From positions 1-64,000 of the forward strand of contig CAIOKY010000149.1 of assembly GCA_903858965.1 (NCBI GenBank): DNA of 64,000 nucleotides. Direction: 5' to 3'. The notes beneath the pieces are model-generated. The model saw only the letters and a program-made list of their open reading frames with translations, was not told the origin of the DNA and made no database searches. Source of the DNA: an uncultured Nitrosomonadales bacterium (lineage in GTDB: Bacteria; Pseudomonadota; Gammaproteobacteria; Burkholderiales; Gallionellaceae). A program made the translations under genes and the position numbers. Numbering within the stretch: position 1 is the stretch's first letter; each line of letters starts with the position of its first letter. Positions 28,467-37,982 of the stretch are shown here, one piece after another.

Positions 28467-28513
28467 TTGACATTAGTTCTAATTAGAATTATTATAGTTC
28501 TAACTAGAACTAA
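28467..28513 (+). promoter_or_regulatory. Sigma-70 promoter with embedded MarR-type operators
   Basis: TTGACA at 28467-28472 and TATTAT at 28490-28495 are spaced 17 bp apart. Two 16-bp arms forming an inverted repeat with one mismatch lie at 28473-28488 and 28498-28513. The left one includes the perfect 12-bp palindrome TTCTAATTAGAA and fills the promoter spacer. The right one covers the expected start of transcription. This layout fits autorepression by the MarR protein encoded immediately downstream. Confidence 0.8.
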
Positions 28514-28974
28514 TGTGCCGGGTGATGTCTTCGTCAAATTTTCTGCCGCTGTTGCGTGAACTGTCGAGTGCCTACCAGGCTTTCGAAGTCTATTCGTCGG
28601 CGCACGTTCGCTCGCTGTCACTGACGCCGGCACAGTTCGATATTGTCGCCACCCTGGGTAACACGTCCGGCATGTCACCCAAGGAACTGGGCGAAAAGAC
28701 GCTGATCACCAAGGGGACGCTGACCGGCGTGGTGGATCGCCTGGTCGACAAAAAACTGGTGCGCCGTGCCGCATCCGCCAGCGACGGGCGTTGCCAGGTC
28801 GTCCAGCTGACGGCCCAAGGCGAGAAATTGTTTGCGCGTGTTTTCCCCGCACATATTACCCACATGCAGCGCGCCTTTGCCGGATTTTCGCCCAAGGAAC
28901 TGGCCGCCGCAACGGCTAACCTGCGCCGTTTACGGGAGGCATTTTCCGCCGCACACAATGCGCGCAATAAATAG
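28513..28974 (+). CDS. MarR family transcriptional regulator
   Basis: 153 aa from ATG 28513, or 149 aa from ATG 28525; neither has a strong ribosome site. The MarR winged helix reads LTPAQFDIVATLGNTSGMSP, KELGEKTLITKGTLTGVVDRL (recognition helix) and the wing KLVRRAASASDGRCQVVQLT, flanked by dimerisation helices. A dimer should bind the pair of palindromes in its own promoter. Ligand unknown; no Cys suggestive of a simple OhrR-type thiol switch near the N-terminus. The only close downstream gene is the CDGSH iron-sulfur protein. Confidence 0.9.
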   Translation: MCRVMSSSNFLPLLRELSSAYQAFEVYSSAHVRSLSLTPAQFDIVATLGNTSGMSPKELGEKTLITKGTLTGVVDRLVDKKLVRRAASASDGRCQVVQLTAQGEKLFARVFPAHITHMQRAFAGFSPKELAAATANLRRLREAFSAAHNARNK

Positions 28975-28992
28975 GAACATCGCTTACATGCG

Positions 28993-29037
28993 TTCCGGAG
29001 ACGAATTTTTTCGCCTCCTTGCCCGACAGGCAAGGGG
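28993..29037 (+). other. Two consecutive hairpins between marR and the CDGSH gene
   Basis: The first has GGAG-A-CGA/TCG-C-CTCC around a T-rich loop. The second is a perfect CCTTGCC-CGACA-GGCAAGG. No terminal T-run follows the second, so they may be a weak terminator or a leader structure in front of the next gene. Confidence 0.4.
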
Positions 29038-29072
29038 GATTCTGTGGCACTTTTCATACAAGGAGTTTTAAC

Positions 29073-29318
29073 ATGTCAACCAAGCAAGCCGTTATCGCAC
29101 AAAAAGCACCCTTTGCCGTTAATGTCGAAGCCGGTAAAAGTTACTGGTGGTGTGCCTGTGGCAAAAGCGCCAGCCAGCCTTTCTGCGACGGCAGCCACAA
29201 GGGTAGCGACTTTAGTCCCGTGGAATACAAGGCTAAGGAATCCGGGCCGGTATATTTTTGCGGCTGCAAGAATAGTTCCAATGGCGCACTGTGCGACGGC
29301 ACCCACAAAAAGCTGTAA
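29073..29318 (+). CDS. CDGSH-type iron-sulfur protein
   Basis: 81 aa from the ATG at 29073, with AAGGAG 8 nt upstream. Two CDGSH-like motifs are seen: CACGKSASQPFCDGSH and CGCKNSSNGALCDGTH. Each supplies three Cys and one His to a redox-active 2Fe-2S cluster, as in the mitoNEET superfamily; the double-motif form resembles the Miner2/bacterial tandem type. Cytoplasmic, no signal. Role probably in electron transfer or cluster handling. The MarR gene is directly upstream and may control it. Confidence 0.93.
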   Translation: MSTKQAVIAQKAPFAVNVEAGKSYWWCACGKSASQPFCDGSHKGSDFSPVEYKAKESGPVYFCGCKNSSNGALCDGTHKKL

Positions 29319-29340
29319 CTTCCATCGCATCGCTACCGCC

Positions 29341-29375
29341 AAACCAGGTCGGCTTGCCGGCCTGGTTTCTTTGTT
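29341..29375 (+). terminator. Rho-independent terminator after the CDGSH gene
   Basis: Stem AAACCAGGTCGG-CTTG-CCGGCCTGGTTT with one wobble pair (T-G), followed by CTTTGTT. It lies 22 nt after the stop codon. Confidence 0.75.
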
Positions 29376-29520
29376 CCGGACACATCCCTTTGCATGAAGG
29401 ATGAACAGGAAGAACACTTGCGTGTTATCGGGCCTTTCCGGATACACGGTTGCAAAATTGCTTTCCAAGTAGCACAGGCGTAGAGTGCCGCCCCATTCTG
29501 CCACAGGGAATGTCGGATCA

Positions 29521-31392
29521 ATGAGCGATACTCAAACGAAACAAAAGTTGCCTATACTCGCGCTTGGCGCAATCGGCGTGGTGTTTGGCGACATCGGCAC
29601 CAGCCCGCTGTATGCGATACAGGCAACTTTTACCGGCCCCCATCCGCTGCCTGTCGTGGAAGCCAATATCCTCGGTGTGCTGTCAGTCATGTTCTGGACC
29701 ATCATGCTGCTGGTGTCCCTAAAATATGTGGTCATCATCATGCGCGCGGATAACCACGGTGAAGGTGGGTCGCTGGCTTTGCTGGCTTTGGTGAGTGAAC
29801 TCACGGCACACCGGCCCAAATTGAAATGGTTCGTCACTGCGCTGGGCGTATTTGCCGCCGCGCTGTTCTTCGGAGACGGCATGATCACCCCGGCGATCTC
29901 GGTGATTTCCGCAGTCGAAGGCCTGGACCTTGTGTCTCATGAGTTCAAGAACTACATTCTTCCCATTACCATCATCGTCCTGACCGGATTATTTTTCATC
30001 CAGAAGCGCGGTACAGGCGCGGTGGGCATGGCATTCGGGCCGATCATGGTGTTCTGGTTTTTCAGCCTGGCGGTGTTCGGCATTATTTCCATCGCGCAGA
30101 GCCCGCAGGTATTGCTCGCGCTGAACCCCGTCTATGCCTTCCAGTTTTTAAGCGCGGATCCGAAAGTCTCCTTTCTCGCACTTGGCGCCATCGTTCTCGC
30201 GATAACCGGCGGGGAAGCCCTGTATGCCGACATGGGGCACTTCGGTAAATATCCTATCCGTCTGGCGTGGTTCTCTTTCGTCCTGCCTGCACTGGTGTTG
30301 AATTACTTCGGCCAAGGCGCGCTGTTGCTGCACAATCCACAGGCAATCGAAAATCCGTTTTATCTGCTCGCCCCCGCCTGGACACTGGTGCCGATGGTGT
30401 TGCTGGCTACTGCGGCAACTGTCATCGCTTCGCAAGCCGTCATATCCGGCGCCTTCTCGATAGCGCATCAATCCGTGCAGATGGGTTTTCTGCCGCGCAT
30501 GGAAATTCGCCAGACTTCCGACAAGGCACAAGGGCAGATTTACGTGCCGTTTACCAACTGGACGCTTTATCTGGCTGTGGTCTTCCTGGTATTTGCCTTC
30601 CAGAGCTCGACCAATCTGGCGGCGGCTTATGGCATCGCCGTCACCGGCACCATGACCATCACCACGATACTGATCGCCTTCGTCATCGTGCTGCTCTGGC
30701 GTTGGCCACTGGTTTATGCCATACCCCTGGTCACCGTTCTGCTGATCGTGGACATGACCTATTTTGCAGCCAACGCCATCAAGATCCCTCAGGGTGGCTG
30801 GTTCCCGCTGTGCATTGCCCTGGTATCCTTTACCGTGCTCACCACATGGAAGCGCGGCCGGAAACTGTTGTTCGATGAGATCACGCGCCAGACCGTGCCA
30901 CTACAGGCGATCATCAACGGCATAGATGATATGCCGCGGGTCAGCGGTACGGCGGTATTCCTGACCCCGACCAGCGATGGCGCACCGTCGGCCATGCTGC
31001 ACAACCTTAAACACAATCACGTACTGCACGAACGCAACATACTGCTGACGGTGGTGGTCGAGGACAAGCCTTATGTCACAAAAGGCAACCGCTTTCTGAT
31101 CAATGATCTCGGCAAGAATTTTTATCGGGTGAAGTTGTTTTACGGTTTCATGCAAACGCCCGATATTCCATTTGCCCTGGAACTGTGTGGCGCGCAAATA
31201 TTGCCCTTCGACATGATGACCACGTCATTCTTCATTTCGCGAGCACTGATCGTTTCCGGCCCCAACCCCGGCATGATGGAATGGCGCGAGCGCCTGTTTC
31301 AGGCGCTATCCAAGAACGCCATGAACGCGGCAGACTTCTTCAAGATACCGGCCAATCGCGTCATCGAAATGGGCACCCGGATCGAAATCTAG
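29521..31392 (+). CDS. kup: Low-affinity potassium uptake protein Kup
   Basis: 623 aa from the ATG at 29521; longer in-frame readings lack ribosome sites. An integral membrane K+/H+ symporter of the KUP/HAK/KT family with about 12 membrane helices in the first ~430 residues. Signature segments are [20 protein letters not shown] at residues 12-31, [35 protein letters not shown] and [18 protein letters not shown] soluble C-terminal domain follows. Confidence 0.97.
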   Translation: MSDTQTKQKLPILALGAIGVVFGDIGTSPLYAIQATFTGPHPLPVVEANILGVLSVMFWTIMLLVSLKYVVIIMRADNHGEGGSLALLALVSELTAHRPKLKWFVTALGVFAAALFFGDGMITPAISVISAVEGLDLVSHEFKNYILPITIIVLTGLFFIQKRGTGAVGMAFGPIMVFWFFSLAVFGIISIAQSPQVLLALNPVYAFQFLSADPKVSFLALGAIVLAITGGEALYADMGHFGKYPIRLAWFSFVLPALVLNYFGQGALLLHNPQAIENPFYLLAPAWTLVPMVLLATAATVIASQAVISGAFSIAHQSVQMGFLPRMEIRQTSDKAQGQIYVPFTNWTLYLAVVFLVFAFQSSTNLAAAYGIAVTGTMTITTILIAFVIVLLWRWPLVYAIPLVTVLLIVDMTYFAANAIKIPQGGWFPLCIALVSFTVLTTWKRGRKLLFDEITRQTVPLQAIINGIDDMPRVSGTAVFLTPTSDGAPSAMLHNLKHNHVLHERNILLTVVVEDKPYVTKGNRFLINDLGKNFYRVKLFYGFMQTPDIPFALELCGAQILPFDMMTTSFFISRALIVSGPNPGMMEWRERLFQALSKNAMNAADFFKIPANRVIEMGTRIEI

Positions 31393-31419
31393 CCAGTCTT
31401 GATTTTTAGTTGTTTGCTC

Positions 31420-33294
31420 TCAACTCCGCACCAGATCACCCAGTTCATCCAGCAACGGGCCGAGGAATTTTTCATAAGGTCGCCAGCGTTCCACCGAGGT
31501 CTTGTAAATCGGCTGGCGCACCTGCGTCAGGCTGGCCGTGCGGATCGAGCGCTGGTTATTGTAAAACTCGATGCAAGCATCGTCCCAATCCAGGCCGCAA
31601 AAAGCGATCATGCGCCGTGCCTGGGTTTCCTGATCGGCGACGATGTCCTCATAATGGACATCGAGAAAAGCTCCGCTTGGCAGCACACTGCGCCAATGTT
31701 CCATCAGGCGCGCATAGTCGACATAGTAACGTCCCAGTTCCGCCAAATCATAAGTGTGTTCCTGCCTGTTGCTGAACAACTGCATGAAGCAGGACAGGCA
31801 GGTATCCACCGGATTATGGTTGACGTGGATGATCTTTGCATTCGGCAGCATCGCATGTATCAGGCCGATGGCAAAAAAATTCGTCGGCATCTTGTCGGTG
31901 ATGTGCCGGGCATCTGGCGCACGGGTCTGCAGTCCGGCAACATAGTCCGCGCCCCATGTGCGAAGGCTGGCCTGATCGAGCGCGGGAATATTATGCGGGA
32001 AGACCAAACCCGTTCCGGCAACATCGCGTTGCGCGATATCCAGCAGGTCGGGCAATTCGCCCGCGCCGTGTACATCAGGATGGCTGGCAAGAATCTGTTC
32101 GGTCAACGTGGTTCCGGAGCGCGGCATGCCGAGCACAAAGATCGGAATGCCGGACGGATCACCCCGCCGCGCAGGCGTGCTATCGTCTCCCCCGTTAAAA
32201 ATCCGCATGGTGTCATCAAAATGCTGTGTCATTTGCGCGGCTACATACTCGAATGTAGCGCGCTTCAATTTACATCCTTCAGCAAAATGCGGGAACGCCT
32301 TGTCGTAATCGCCGATGTCATCAAAACACTTGCCCAGCGCAAACTGCAGGAAGATCGCCTTTTTATAGGGCATCGGTGTTCCACTACGCCGTGCTGCATC
32401 CTCTGTCACCACCAGCGCCGCAAGATTCTCGTCACCGTCTTTCACCTTGCCAACTTGCGCGAGCAGCAGGCGCGCCTCCAGGTCCTCCGGATTGATCTCC
32501 AGCGCCTTGCGGAACAGTCTTTCAGCTTCGACCATCTCGCCGCTGGCCATGCATAGTTGTCCCACGCCGAGCACGGCCTCGCTGCACTGCGGATCGCTTT
32601 CCAGCGCCAGCCGGTAGCACTCCAGTTCCTCCTCGGGTCGCCCGAGCTCGCGCATGATGACACCCAGATTGCTGTGGGCCTTGGCGAAATCCGGCTTGAG
32701 TGCCAGCGCACGCCGATAGCTCGCCGCGGCATCATCGAGCTGTCCCAGCTCTTTCAGGGCTCCGCCCAGATTATTGTATGCCTCGACGAAGTCCGGCTTG
32801 AGCTTCAGCGCACGCCGGTAACTTGCCACCGCTTCATCCAGCTGCCCGAGATCTTGCAGGACCACACCCAGATTATTGTGCCCCCCGACAAAATCGGGTT
32901 TAATCTGCACCGCGCGCCGGCCGCTTGCCACCGCGGCATCGAGTTGTCCGCGGGCACGCAGCAGTGCGGCCAGGTTGCCATGCGCTTCGGCATCATTGGG
33001 TAAAAGCTCCGCCGCCTTCCGCATCGCCGGCAAGGCATCACTACCTTGCATCTGCAGGGCGAGGCCGAACAGTTTCCAGACTACCCCGGAATCTGGGTAC
33101 GACTTGAGCAGTGAACGCGCCAGTTTTTCCAGTTCCACATAACGAGCGGAATTGAACAGCACGCCGAGCAACTTCAGGTCGTCCGGCGTCGGCGCCGCTG
33201 CGGGCGGCGGCTGGTATCCGGCTTTTCCCAGGCAGCAGTTCTTGTATTTTTTCCCGCTCCCGCAACTGCACGGGTCGTTTCTTCCCAGCTTCAT
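31420..33294 (-). CDS. SEC-C motif, TPR and sulfotransferase-domain protein
   Basis: 624 aa from the ATG at 33294, which has GAGG 9 nt upstream; the ATG at 33303 does not. Residues 1-27 hold a SEC-C zinc motif (GRNDPCSCGSGKKYKNCC). Then about six TPR units follow with repeated NNLGVVLQDLGQLDEAVAS-type sequence. From about residue 375 comes a sulfotransferase domain with the PAPS 5'-phosphosulfate loop GMPRSGTTLTEQILA, SHPDVHGAGELPDL and the 3'-phosphate region HNPVDTCLSCF. Related TPR-sulfotransferases are common in proteobacteria; their acceptors are unknown. Convergent with kup. Confidence 0.9.
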   Translation of the reverse strand: MKLGRNDPCSCGSGKKYKNCCLGKAGYQPPPAAAPTPDDLKLLGVLFNSARYVELEKLARSLLKSYPDSGVVWKLFGLALQMQGSDALPAMRKAAELLPNDAEAHGNLAALLRARGQLDAAVASGRRAVQIKPDFVGGHNNLGVVLQDLGQLDEAVASYRRALKLKPDFVEAYNNLGGALKELGQLDDAAASYRRALALKPDFAKAHSNLGVIMRELGRPEEELECYRLALESDPQCSEAVLGVGQLCMASGEMVEAERLFRKALEINPEDLEARLLLAQVGKVKDGDENLAALVVTEDAARRSGTPMPYKKAIFLQFALGKCFDDIGDYDKAFPHFAEGCKLKRATFEYVAAQMTQHFDDTMRIFNGGDDSTPARRGDPSGIPIFVLGMPRSGTTLTEQILASHPDVHGAGELPDLLDIAQRDVAGTGLVFPHNIPALDQASLRTWGADYVAGLQTRAPDARHITDKMPTNFFAIGLIHAMLPNAKIIHVNHNPVDTCLSCFMQLFSNRQEHTYDLAELGRYYVDYARLMEHWRSVLPSGAFLDVHYEDIVADQETQARRMIAFCGLDWDDACIEFYNNQRSIRTASLTQVRQPIYKTSVERWRPYEKFLGPLLDELGDLVRS

Positions 33295-33445
33295 ACTCAA
33301 CATCCTCGATCGATTTTCCCCAATACCCCCGGGACATTCGGAACATTATGGCGGGCAATGCAACAGGGATGCGATTCTATACGATTTATTAAAACCGACG
33401 CTTCTCTCCAAGCGTCCGTAACCGGGAATCAAACTTTACGGAATA

Positions 33446-33482
33446 TTCATATACCGCCAACGCGGTTGAAGCGGTATATGAA
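33446..33482. promoter_or_regulatory. Long inverted repeat upstream of the rnf operon
   Basis: Perfect 12-bp arms TTCATATACCGC (33446-33457) and GCGGTATATGAA (33471-33482) flank a loop that itself can pair CAA with TTG. It ends 41 nt before the rnfA ATG, so it may be an operator or a 5' leader stem-loop for the rnf operon. Confidence 0.5.
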
Positions 33483-33523
33483 TCAGGGGATAATCCGCGC
33501 CTTATTTGTTCCAAGGTAGCGCA

Positions 33524-34099
33524 ATGACTGAATATATGCTGATCCTGATCAGTGCGGTGTTCGTGAACAACGTCGTGATGGTCAAGATCCTCGGGCTGTG
33601 CCCGTTCATGGGGGTGTCCAAGAAACTGGAAGCCGCCATCGGCATGGGCGCGGCCACCACTTTCGTGTTGACGCTGGGCTCCGGCTCCAGTTATTTGATC
33701 AACAAATACCTGCTCGGCCCCGATCTGTCTTATCTCACCACGCTGTCGTTCATCGTGGTGATCGCCGGCATCGTGCAGTTCACCGAAATGGTGGTGCAGA
33801 AGACCAGCCCGCCGCTATACCAGATCCTGGGCATCTATCTGCCGCTGATCACCACCAACTGCGCCGTGCTGGGCGTGCCGTTGTTGAATGTGCAACTCAA
33901 ACACAACTTCATGGAATCGCTGATCTTCGGCTTCGGCAATGCACTGGGCTTCACAATGGTGATGGTGCTGTTCGCCGGCATGCGCGAACGCATGGAAGGC
34001 GCGGACGTCCCCGCGATCTTCAAAGGTTCGGCGATCGCGATGGTCACTGCGGGATTGATGAGTCTGTCCTTCATGGGATTCTCCGGATTAATCAAGTAA
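33524..34099 (+). CDS. rnfA: Ion-translocating oxidoreductase subunit RnfA
   Basis: 191 aa from the ATG at 33524 (AAGG upstream). Six-helix membrane subunit of the Rnf complex, which couples ferredoxin/NADH electron transfer to Na+ or H+ transport. The [20 protein letters not shown] start and [15 protein letters not shown] with the Cys of the buried iron-sulfur site are conserved, as is [13 protein letters not shown]. First gene of rnfABCDGE. Confidence 0.96.
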   Translation: MTEYMLILISAVFVNNVVMVKILGLCPFMGVSKKLEAAIGMGAATTFVLTLGSGSSYLINKYLLGPDLSYLTTLSFIVVIAGIVQFTEMVVQKTSPPLYQILGIYLPLITTNCAVLGVPLLNVQLKHNFMESLIFGFGNALGFTMVMVLFAGMRERMEGADVPAIFKGSAIAMVTAGLMSLSFMGFSGLIK

Positions 34100-34112
34100 T
34101 GGGGAATCCTGA

Positions 34113-34664
34113 ATGTTAAGCGCGCTGCTGGTGATGGCGGCCCTCGCGATCGTGCTTGGCGCGGTGCTGGGTTTTGCCGCGATCAAGTTCCACGTCGAAG
34201 GCAATCCGCTGGTGGACAAGATCGATGCGATCCTGCCGCAAACGCAGTGCGGACAATGCAGCTTCCCAGGCTGCAAGCCATACGCAACAGCGATTGCAGC
34301 CGGAGAGGCCGACATCAACCGCTGCCCGCCGGGCGGCGTGGAAGGCATCCAGAAACTCGCCGACTTGCTCGGTGTGGATTTCAAACCCTTCGGCGGAGAC
34401 ACCGCCGCACCCAAGCCCAAGTCGGTCGCGATCATCGACGAGAGCACCTGTATAGGCTGCACGTTGTGCATCCAGGCCTGCCCGGTCGATGCCATCGTCG
34501 GCGCGGCCAAACAGATGCACACCATCATCGCTGCGGAATGCACCGGTTGCGAATTGTGCGTCGCGCCCTGCCCGGTGGATTGCATCAGCATGCAGGTCAT
34601 CGAGGAAAAGATCAGCAACTGGAAATGGAAATATCCGGTGTACTCGTTGGTAACAGCACAATGA
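34113..34664 (+). CDS. rnfB: Rnf electron transport complex subunit RnfB
   Basis: 183 aa. One N-terminal membrane helix ([20 protein letters not shown]), then a 4Fe-4S cluster with [16 protein letters not shown] and CPPGG, then two ferredoxin-type clusters [15 protein letters not shown] and [15 protein letters not shown]. RnfB takes electrons from ferredoxin into the complex. 13 bp after rnfA; ATGA overlap with rnfC. Confidence 0.96.
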   Translation: MLSALLVMAALAIVLGAVLGFAAIKFHVEGNPLVDKIDAILPQTQCGQCSFPGCKPYATAIAAGEADINRCPPGGVEGIQKLADLLGVDFKPFGGDTAAPKPKSVAIIDESTCIGCTLCIQACPVDAIVGAAKQMHTIIAAECTGCELCVAPCPVDCISMQVIEEKISNWKWKYPVYSLVTAQ

Positions 34665-36268
34665 GGACCCTTTATCATTTCCACGGCGGTGTCCATCCTC
34701 CCAGCAACAAGACACAATCGACCCGGCTGGCGATCGCGCCTGCGCCGCTGCCGTCCAGGTTGATCGTTCCGCTGCACCAACATGCCGGGGAAACCGCCAA
34801 GCCTGTCGTGCAAGCCGGCGACCATGTATTGAAAGGGCAGCTGATAGGAATGCCGGACGGCTTTGTTTCGAGCGCGGTACACGCGCCCACGTCGGGCACC
34901 ATCGCCGCGATCGACATGCAGTTGATCGCCCATCCTTCCGGCCTTCCCAACCTGTGCGCGACGCTGATCCCGGACGGCAAGGATGAATGGATAGAACTTG
35001 AGCCAGTAAAAAATTATCGTGACCACAGCACCACCGAATTACAGCACCTGTTGCGCATGGCCGGCGTAGTGGGTCTGGGTGGTGCGGCATTCCCCAGCGA
35101 CATCAAGTTGCGTCTCGGCAAACAAAAAATAAAAACGCTGATCCTGAACGGCGCGGAGTGCGAACCCTACATCACCTGCGACGACATGCTGATGCGCGAG
35201 CGCGCTGCGGAGATCGTGCAGGGCGCGGAGATACTGCGCTTCATGCTGGATGCGGATGAAGTGCTGTACGGCGTCGAGGACAACAAGCCGGAAGCGATTG
35301 CCGCGCTGCAACAGGCCATCACAGCAAGTGGCTCCGCCCTTCAACAAAGCAAGCGACATGAGGTTGTTGCGATCCCGACGATCTATCCGGGTGGCAGCGC
35401 GAAACAATTGATACGCGTACTCACCGGACTGGAGGTGCCCTCCGGAAAATTGCCCACCGACATCGGCGTGCAATGCTTCAACGTCGCCACGGCTTATACG
35501 GTGCATCGCGCGCTTGCGCATGGCGAGCCGCTGCTGTCTCGCATCGTCACGGTCGCGGGCAACGTGCGCGAGGCGCGGAACTACGAAGCGCTGATCGGCA
35601 CACCGATAGACGAGCTGGTCGCACTGAGCGAAGCGCTGCCCGATACCAACGGTTACATCATGGGCGGCCCGATGATGGGCTTCGCTTTACCTGGGATGAG
35701 TGGCCCGGGACCTGCCGTGCATGTGCCCATGGTAAAAGCCACCAACTGTATTATCGTTTCTTCAGAAAAATTATTCCCACCGCCGCCGCCCGCGATGCCA
35801 TGCATACGCTGCACGCGCTGCGTCGAAGTGTGTCCGGCAGATCTGCAGCCGCAGGATTTGTTCTGGTTCGCGCAGTCGAAAGAATTCGGCAGGGCACAGA
35901 CCTTCAGCCTGTTCGACTGCATCGAATGCGGCGCGTGCAGCTATGTCTGCCCCAGCCACATCCCATTGGTACAGTATTACCGTTTCGCGAAGAGCGAGAT
36001 ACGCGCGCGCGAACACGACAAGCAGCTTGCCGATCAAGCACGCGATCGTCACGAGTTTCACGAGCAACGCATCGAACGCGAGAAGCGTGAAAAAGCCGAG
36101 AAACTCGCTGCCAAGGAAAAAGCCGCGCAAGCAGCCAAACTAGCCGCCCAGCCGCTGACAGCGGAACAGCAAGCAGAACTCGCCAACCTCGCAACGAGCC
36201 GCGAGCATATCCGCGAACTTGCCCAATCTGCAGTCGAGCACACAACCGAAAATACCGGGGCCAATTAA
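34661..36268 (+). CDS. rnfC: Rnf electron transport complex subunit RnfC
   Basis: 535 aa from the ATG at 34661, overlapping the rnfB stop. Peripheral subunit that binds NADH and FMN: Gly-rich [29 protein letters not shown] and then two 4Fe-4S clusters, [12 protein letters not shown] and [13 protein letters not shown] charged Lys/Glu/Ala coiled C-terminal tail ([18 protein letters not shown]) is short compared with that of E. coli RsxC. Confidence 0.96.
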   Translation: MRTLYHFHGGVHPPSNKTQSTRLAIAPAPLPSRLIVPLHQHAGETAKPVVQAGDHVLKGQLIGMPDGFVSSAVHAPTSGTIAAIDMQLIAHPSGLPNLCATLIPDGKDEWIELEPVKNYRDHSTTELQHLLRMAGVVGLGGAAFPSDIKLRLGKQKIKTLILNGAECEPYITCDDMLMRERAAEIVQGAEILRFMLDADEVLYGVEDNKPEAIAALQQAITASGSALQQSKRHEVVAIPTIYPGGSAKQLIRVLTGLEVPSGKLPTDIGVQCFNVATAYTVHRALAHGEPLLSRIVTVAGNVREARNYEALIGTPIDELVALSEALPDTNGYIMGGPMMGFALPGMSGPGPAVHVPMVKATNCIIVSSEKLFPPPPPAMPCIRCTRCVEVCPADLQPQDLFWFAQSKEFGRAQTFSLFDCIECGACSYVCPSHIPLVQYYRFAKSEIRAREHDKQLADQARDRHEFHEQRIEREKREKAEKLAAKEKAAQAAKLAAQPLTAEQQAELANLATSREHIRELAQSAVEHTTENTGAN

Positions 36269-36270
36269 AA

Positions 36271-37314
36271 ATGTTTTTCTCACCCTTCATCAGCAAATCA
36301 GAAGGCGTCGCCGCGATCATGCTCAAGGTACTGCTCGCATTGCTGCCCGGCATCTCGCTGTACGTGTGGTATTTCGGCCCGGCTATCCTGGTGTCGATCG
36401 CGCTGGCAAGCATCACCGCGCTCGCCACCGAAGCCGCGATGCTCAAGCTGCGCAAGCGGCCGATCGCGCCATTTCTGAAAGACAACAGCGCACTACTCAC
36501 TGCGTGGCTACTCGCGCTGTCTATCCCGCCACTGGCGCCGTGGTGGATGGTCGTGGTCGGCACGGCCTTTGCGATCGCGATTGCCAAACATTTATACGGC
36601 GGGTTGGGCAGCAATATGTTCAACCCCGCAATGGTCGGCTACGCAGTACTGATTATTTCGTTCCCGATGCAGATGACGCACTGGCTCGCTCCACAGGGTT
36701 TGGTGCTCGCCGAACTGAGCTTCGCGCAACAGCTGCAATATATTTTTTCCGGCGTATTGCCGAATGGCCTGACGCTGGACGCGATCACGATGGCCACGCC
36801 GCTGGACACGCTGAAGACGCATTTGCATCTCGACGAATCCGTCCAGCAGATTTTGAACATGCCGATCTACGGCCAGATCGGCGGACACGGCAGCGAGATG
36901 GTGGCATGGGGATTTTTGTTCGGCGGGCTTTATCTGCTCGCCTCGCGCATCATCAGCTGGCACATCCCGTTCACCTATCTGGGCACGCTGTTCGTCATCG
37001 CGTGGATATTCCATCTAGCTGATCCCACTCACTACGTCGCGCCGCTGTTCCATTGGTTCTCCGGCGCGGCGATACTGGGCGCATTCTTCATCCTCACCGA
37101 TCCGGTCAGCAGTCCCACCACCAACAAGGGACGCCTGATCTACGCGGCAGGCGCGGCTTTGCTTACCTATTTGATCCGCACTTTCGGCGGCTTTCCGGAC
37201 GGTGTTGCATTCGCCACGCTGCTGATGAACATTTGCGTACCACTGATCGTGCTGTACACCCAGCCCAAAGTCTTTGGTAAAAAAGATGGCGGTAAAAAGG
37301 ACGACCAGCCATGA
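36271..37314 (+). CDS. rnfD: Rnf electron transport complex subunit RnfD
   Basis: 347 aa, membrane subunit with about ten helices. It carries covalently bound FMN on the Thr of DPVSSPTTNKGR near residue 280. NMFNPAMVGYAVLIISFP and the aromatic-rich C-terminal LIRTFGGFPDGVAFATLLMN are family-typical. 2 bp after rnfC and ATGA overlap with rnfG. Confidence 0.96.
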   Translation: MFFSPFISKSEGVAAIMLKVLLALLPGISLYVWYFGPAILVSIALASITALATEAAMLKLRKRPIAPFLKDNSALLTAWLLALSIPPLAPWWMVVVGTAFAIAIAKHLYGGLGSNMFNPAMVGYAVLIISFPMQMTHWLAPQGLVLAELSFAQQLQYIFSGVLPNGLTLDAITMATPLDTLKTHLHLDESVQQILNMPIYGQIGGHGSEMVAWGFLFGGLYLLASRIISWHIPFTYLGTLFVIAWIFHLADPTHYVAPLFHWFSGAAILGAFFILTDPVSSPTTNKGRLIYAAGAALLTYLIRTFGGFPDGVAFATLLMNICVPLIVLYTQPKVFGKKDGGKKDDQP

Positions 37315-37982
37315 GGCGCACGATCGCCAAGGCTTCTATCGTCACCGCGCTCAACTTGCTGTTCTTTACGGTGATCGGCACAGGCCTGCTCGCCATCACC
37401 TACCAGCTGACGCATGATCCCATCGCGCGCAGCGAGGAAAAAGAAAAGTTGCGGCTGGTCACGCAAATCGCTCCGAGCGAAACCTACGACAACGACATCA
37501 TCAAGGACAGCGTGCAACTCGCTGCAGACACATTACTGGGCAATGACGACACCACCGTCGCCTACCTCGGCCGCTTGAAAGGCGAGCCTTCCATCGCGGT
37601 GCTGCAAGTCATTGCGCCGGACGGCTACAGCGGCAAGATCAGCCTCATCCTGTCGATTCGCAGCGATGGAAAAGTAGGCGGCGTGCGCGTAATATCCCAC
37701 AAGGAAACGCCGGGCTTGGGCGACTACATCGAGATCGCGCGCAGCAAATGGATCACCAATTTTGACGGCAGATCGCTGGACGATCCGAAAGACAGCGACT
37801 GGAAAGTCAAAAAAGACGGCGGCGCTTTTGATTACATGGCCGGTGCGACCATCACCCCGCGCGCGGTGGTAAAGGCAGTGCACAAGGCATTGCAGTATTT
37901 CGCGCAGCACCGCGACGAGATGTTCAAGCCGCATCCTCTGGCTAAAATGGAAGCCGCTTCAAATGAAGGAGACAAGAAATGA
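37311..37982 (+). CDS. rnfG: Rnf electron transport complex subunit RnfG
   Basis: 223 aa. One N-terminal helix (SIVTALNLLFFTVIGTGLLAI) and a periplasmic FMN-binding domain; the FMN is bound through phosphoester to the Thr of AGATITPRAVV. SHKETPGLGDYIE is conserved. The last codons overlap the rnfE start. Confidence 0.95.
   Translation: MRRTIAKASIVTALNLLFFTVIGTGLLAITYQLTHDPIARSEEKEKLRLVTQIAPSETYDNDIIKDSVQLAADTLLGNDDTTVAYLGRLKGEPSIAVLQVIAPDGYSGKISLILSIRSDGKVGGVRVISHKETPGLGDYIEIARSKWITNFDGRSLDDPKDSDWKVKKDGGAFDYMAGATITPRAVVKAVHKALQYFAQHRDEMFKPHPLAKMEAASNEGDKK

Noticed and set aside
31399-32556. 385-codon plus-strand ORF opposite the sulfotransferase gene
   Set aside because: It is the reverse shadow of a clear TPR-sulfotransferase. 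Its sequence has no domain and no ribosome site.
34247-34660. Upstream in-frame extension of rnfC
   Set aside because: It would lie wholly inside rnfB in another frame; the ATG at 34661 overlapping the rnfB stop gives the normal RnfC N-terminus.
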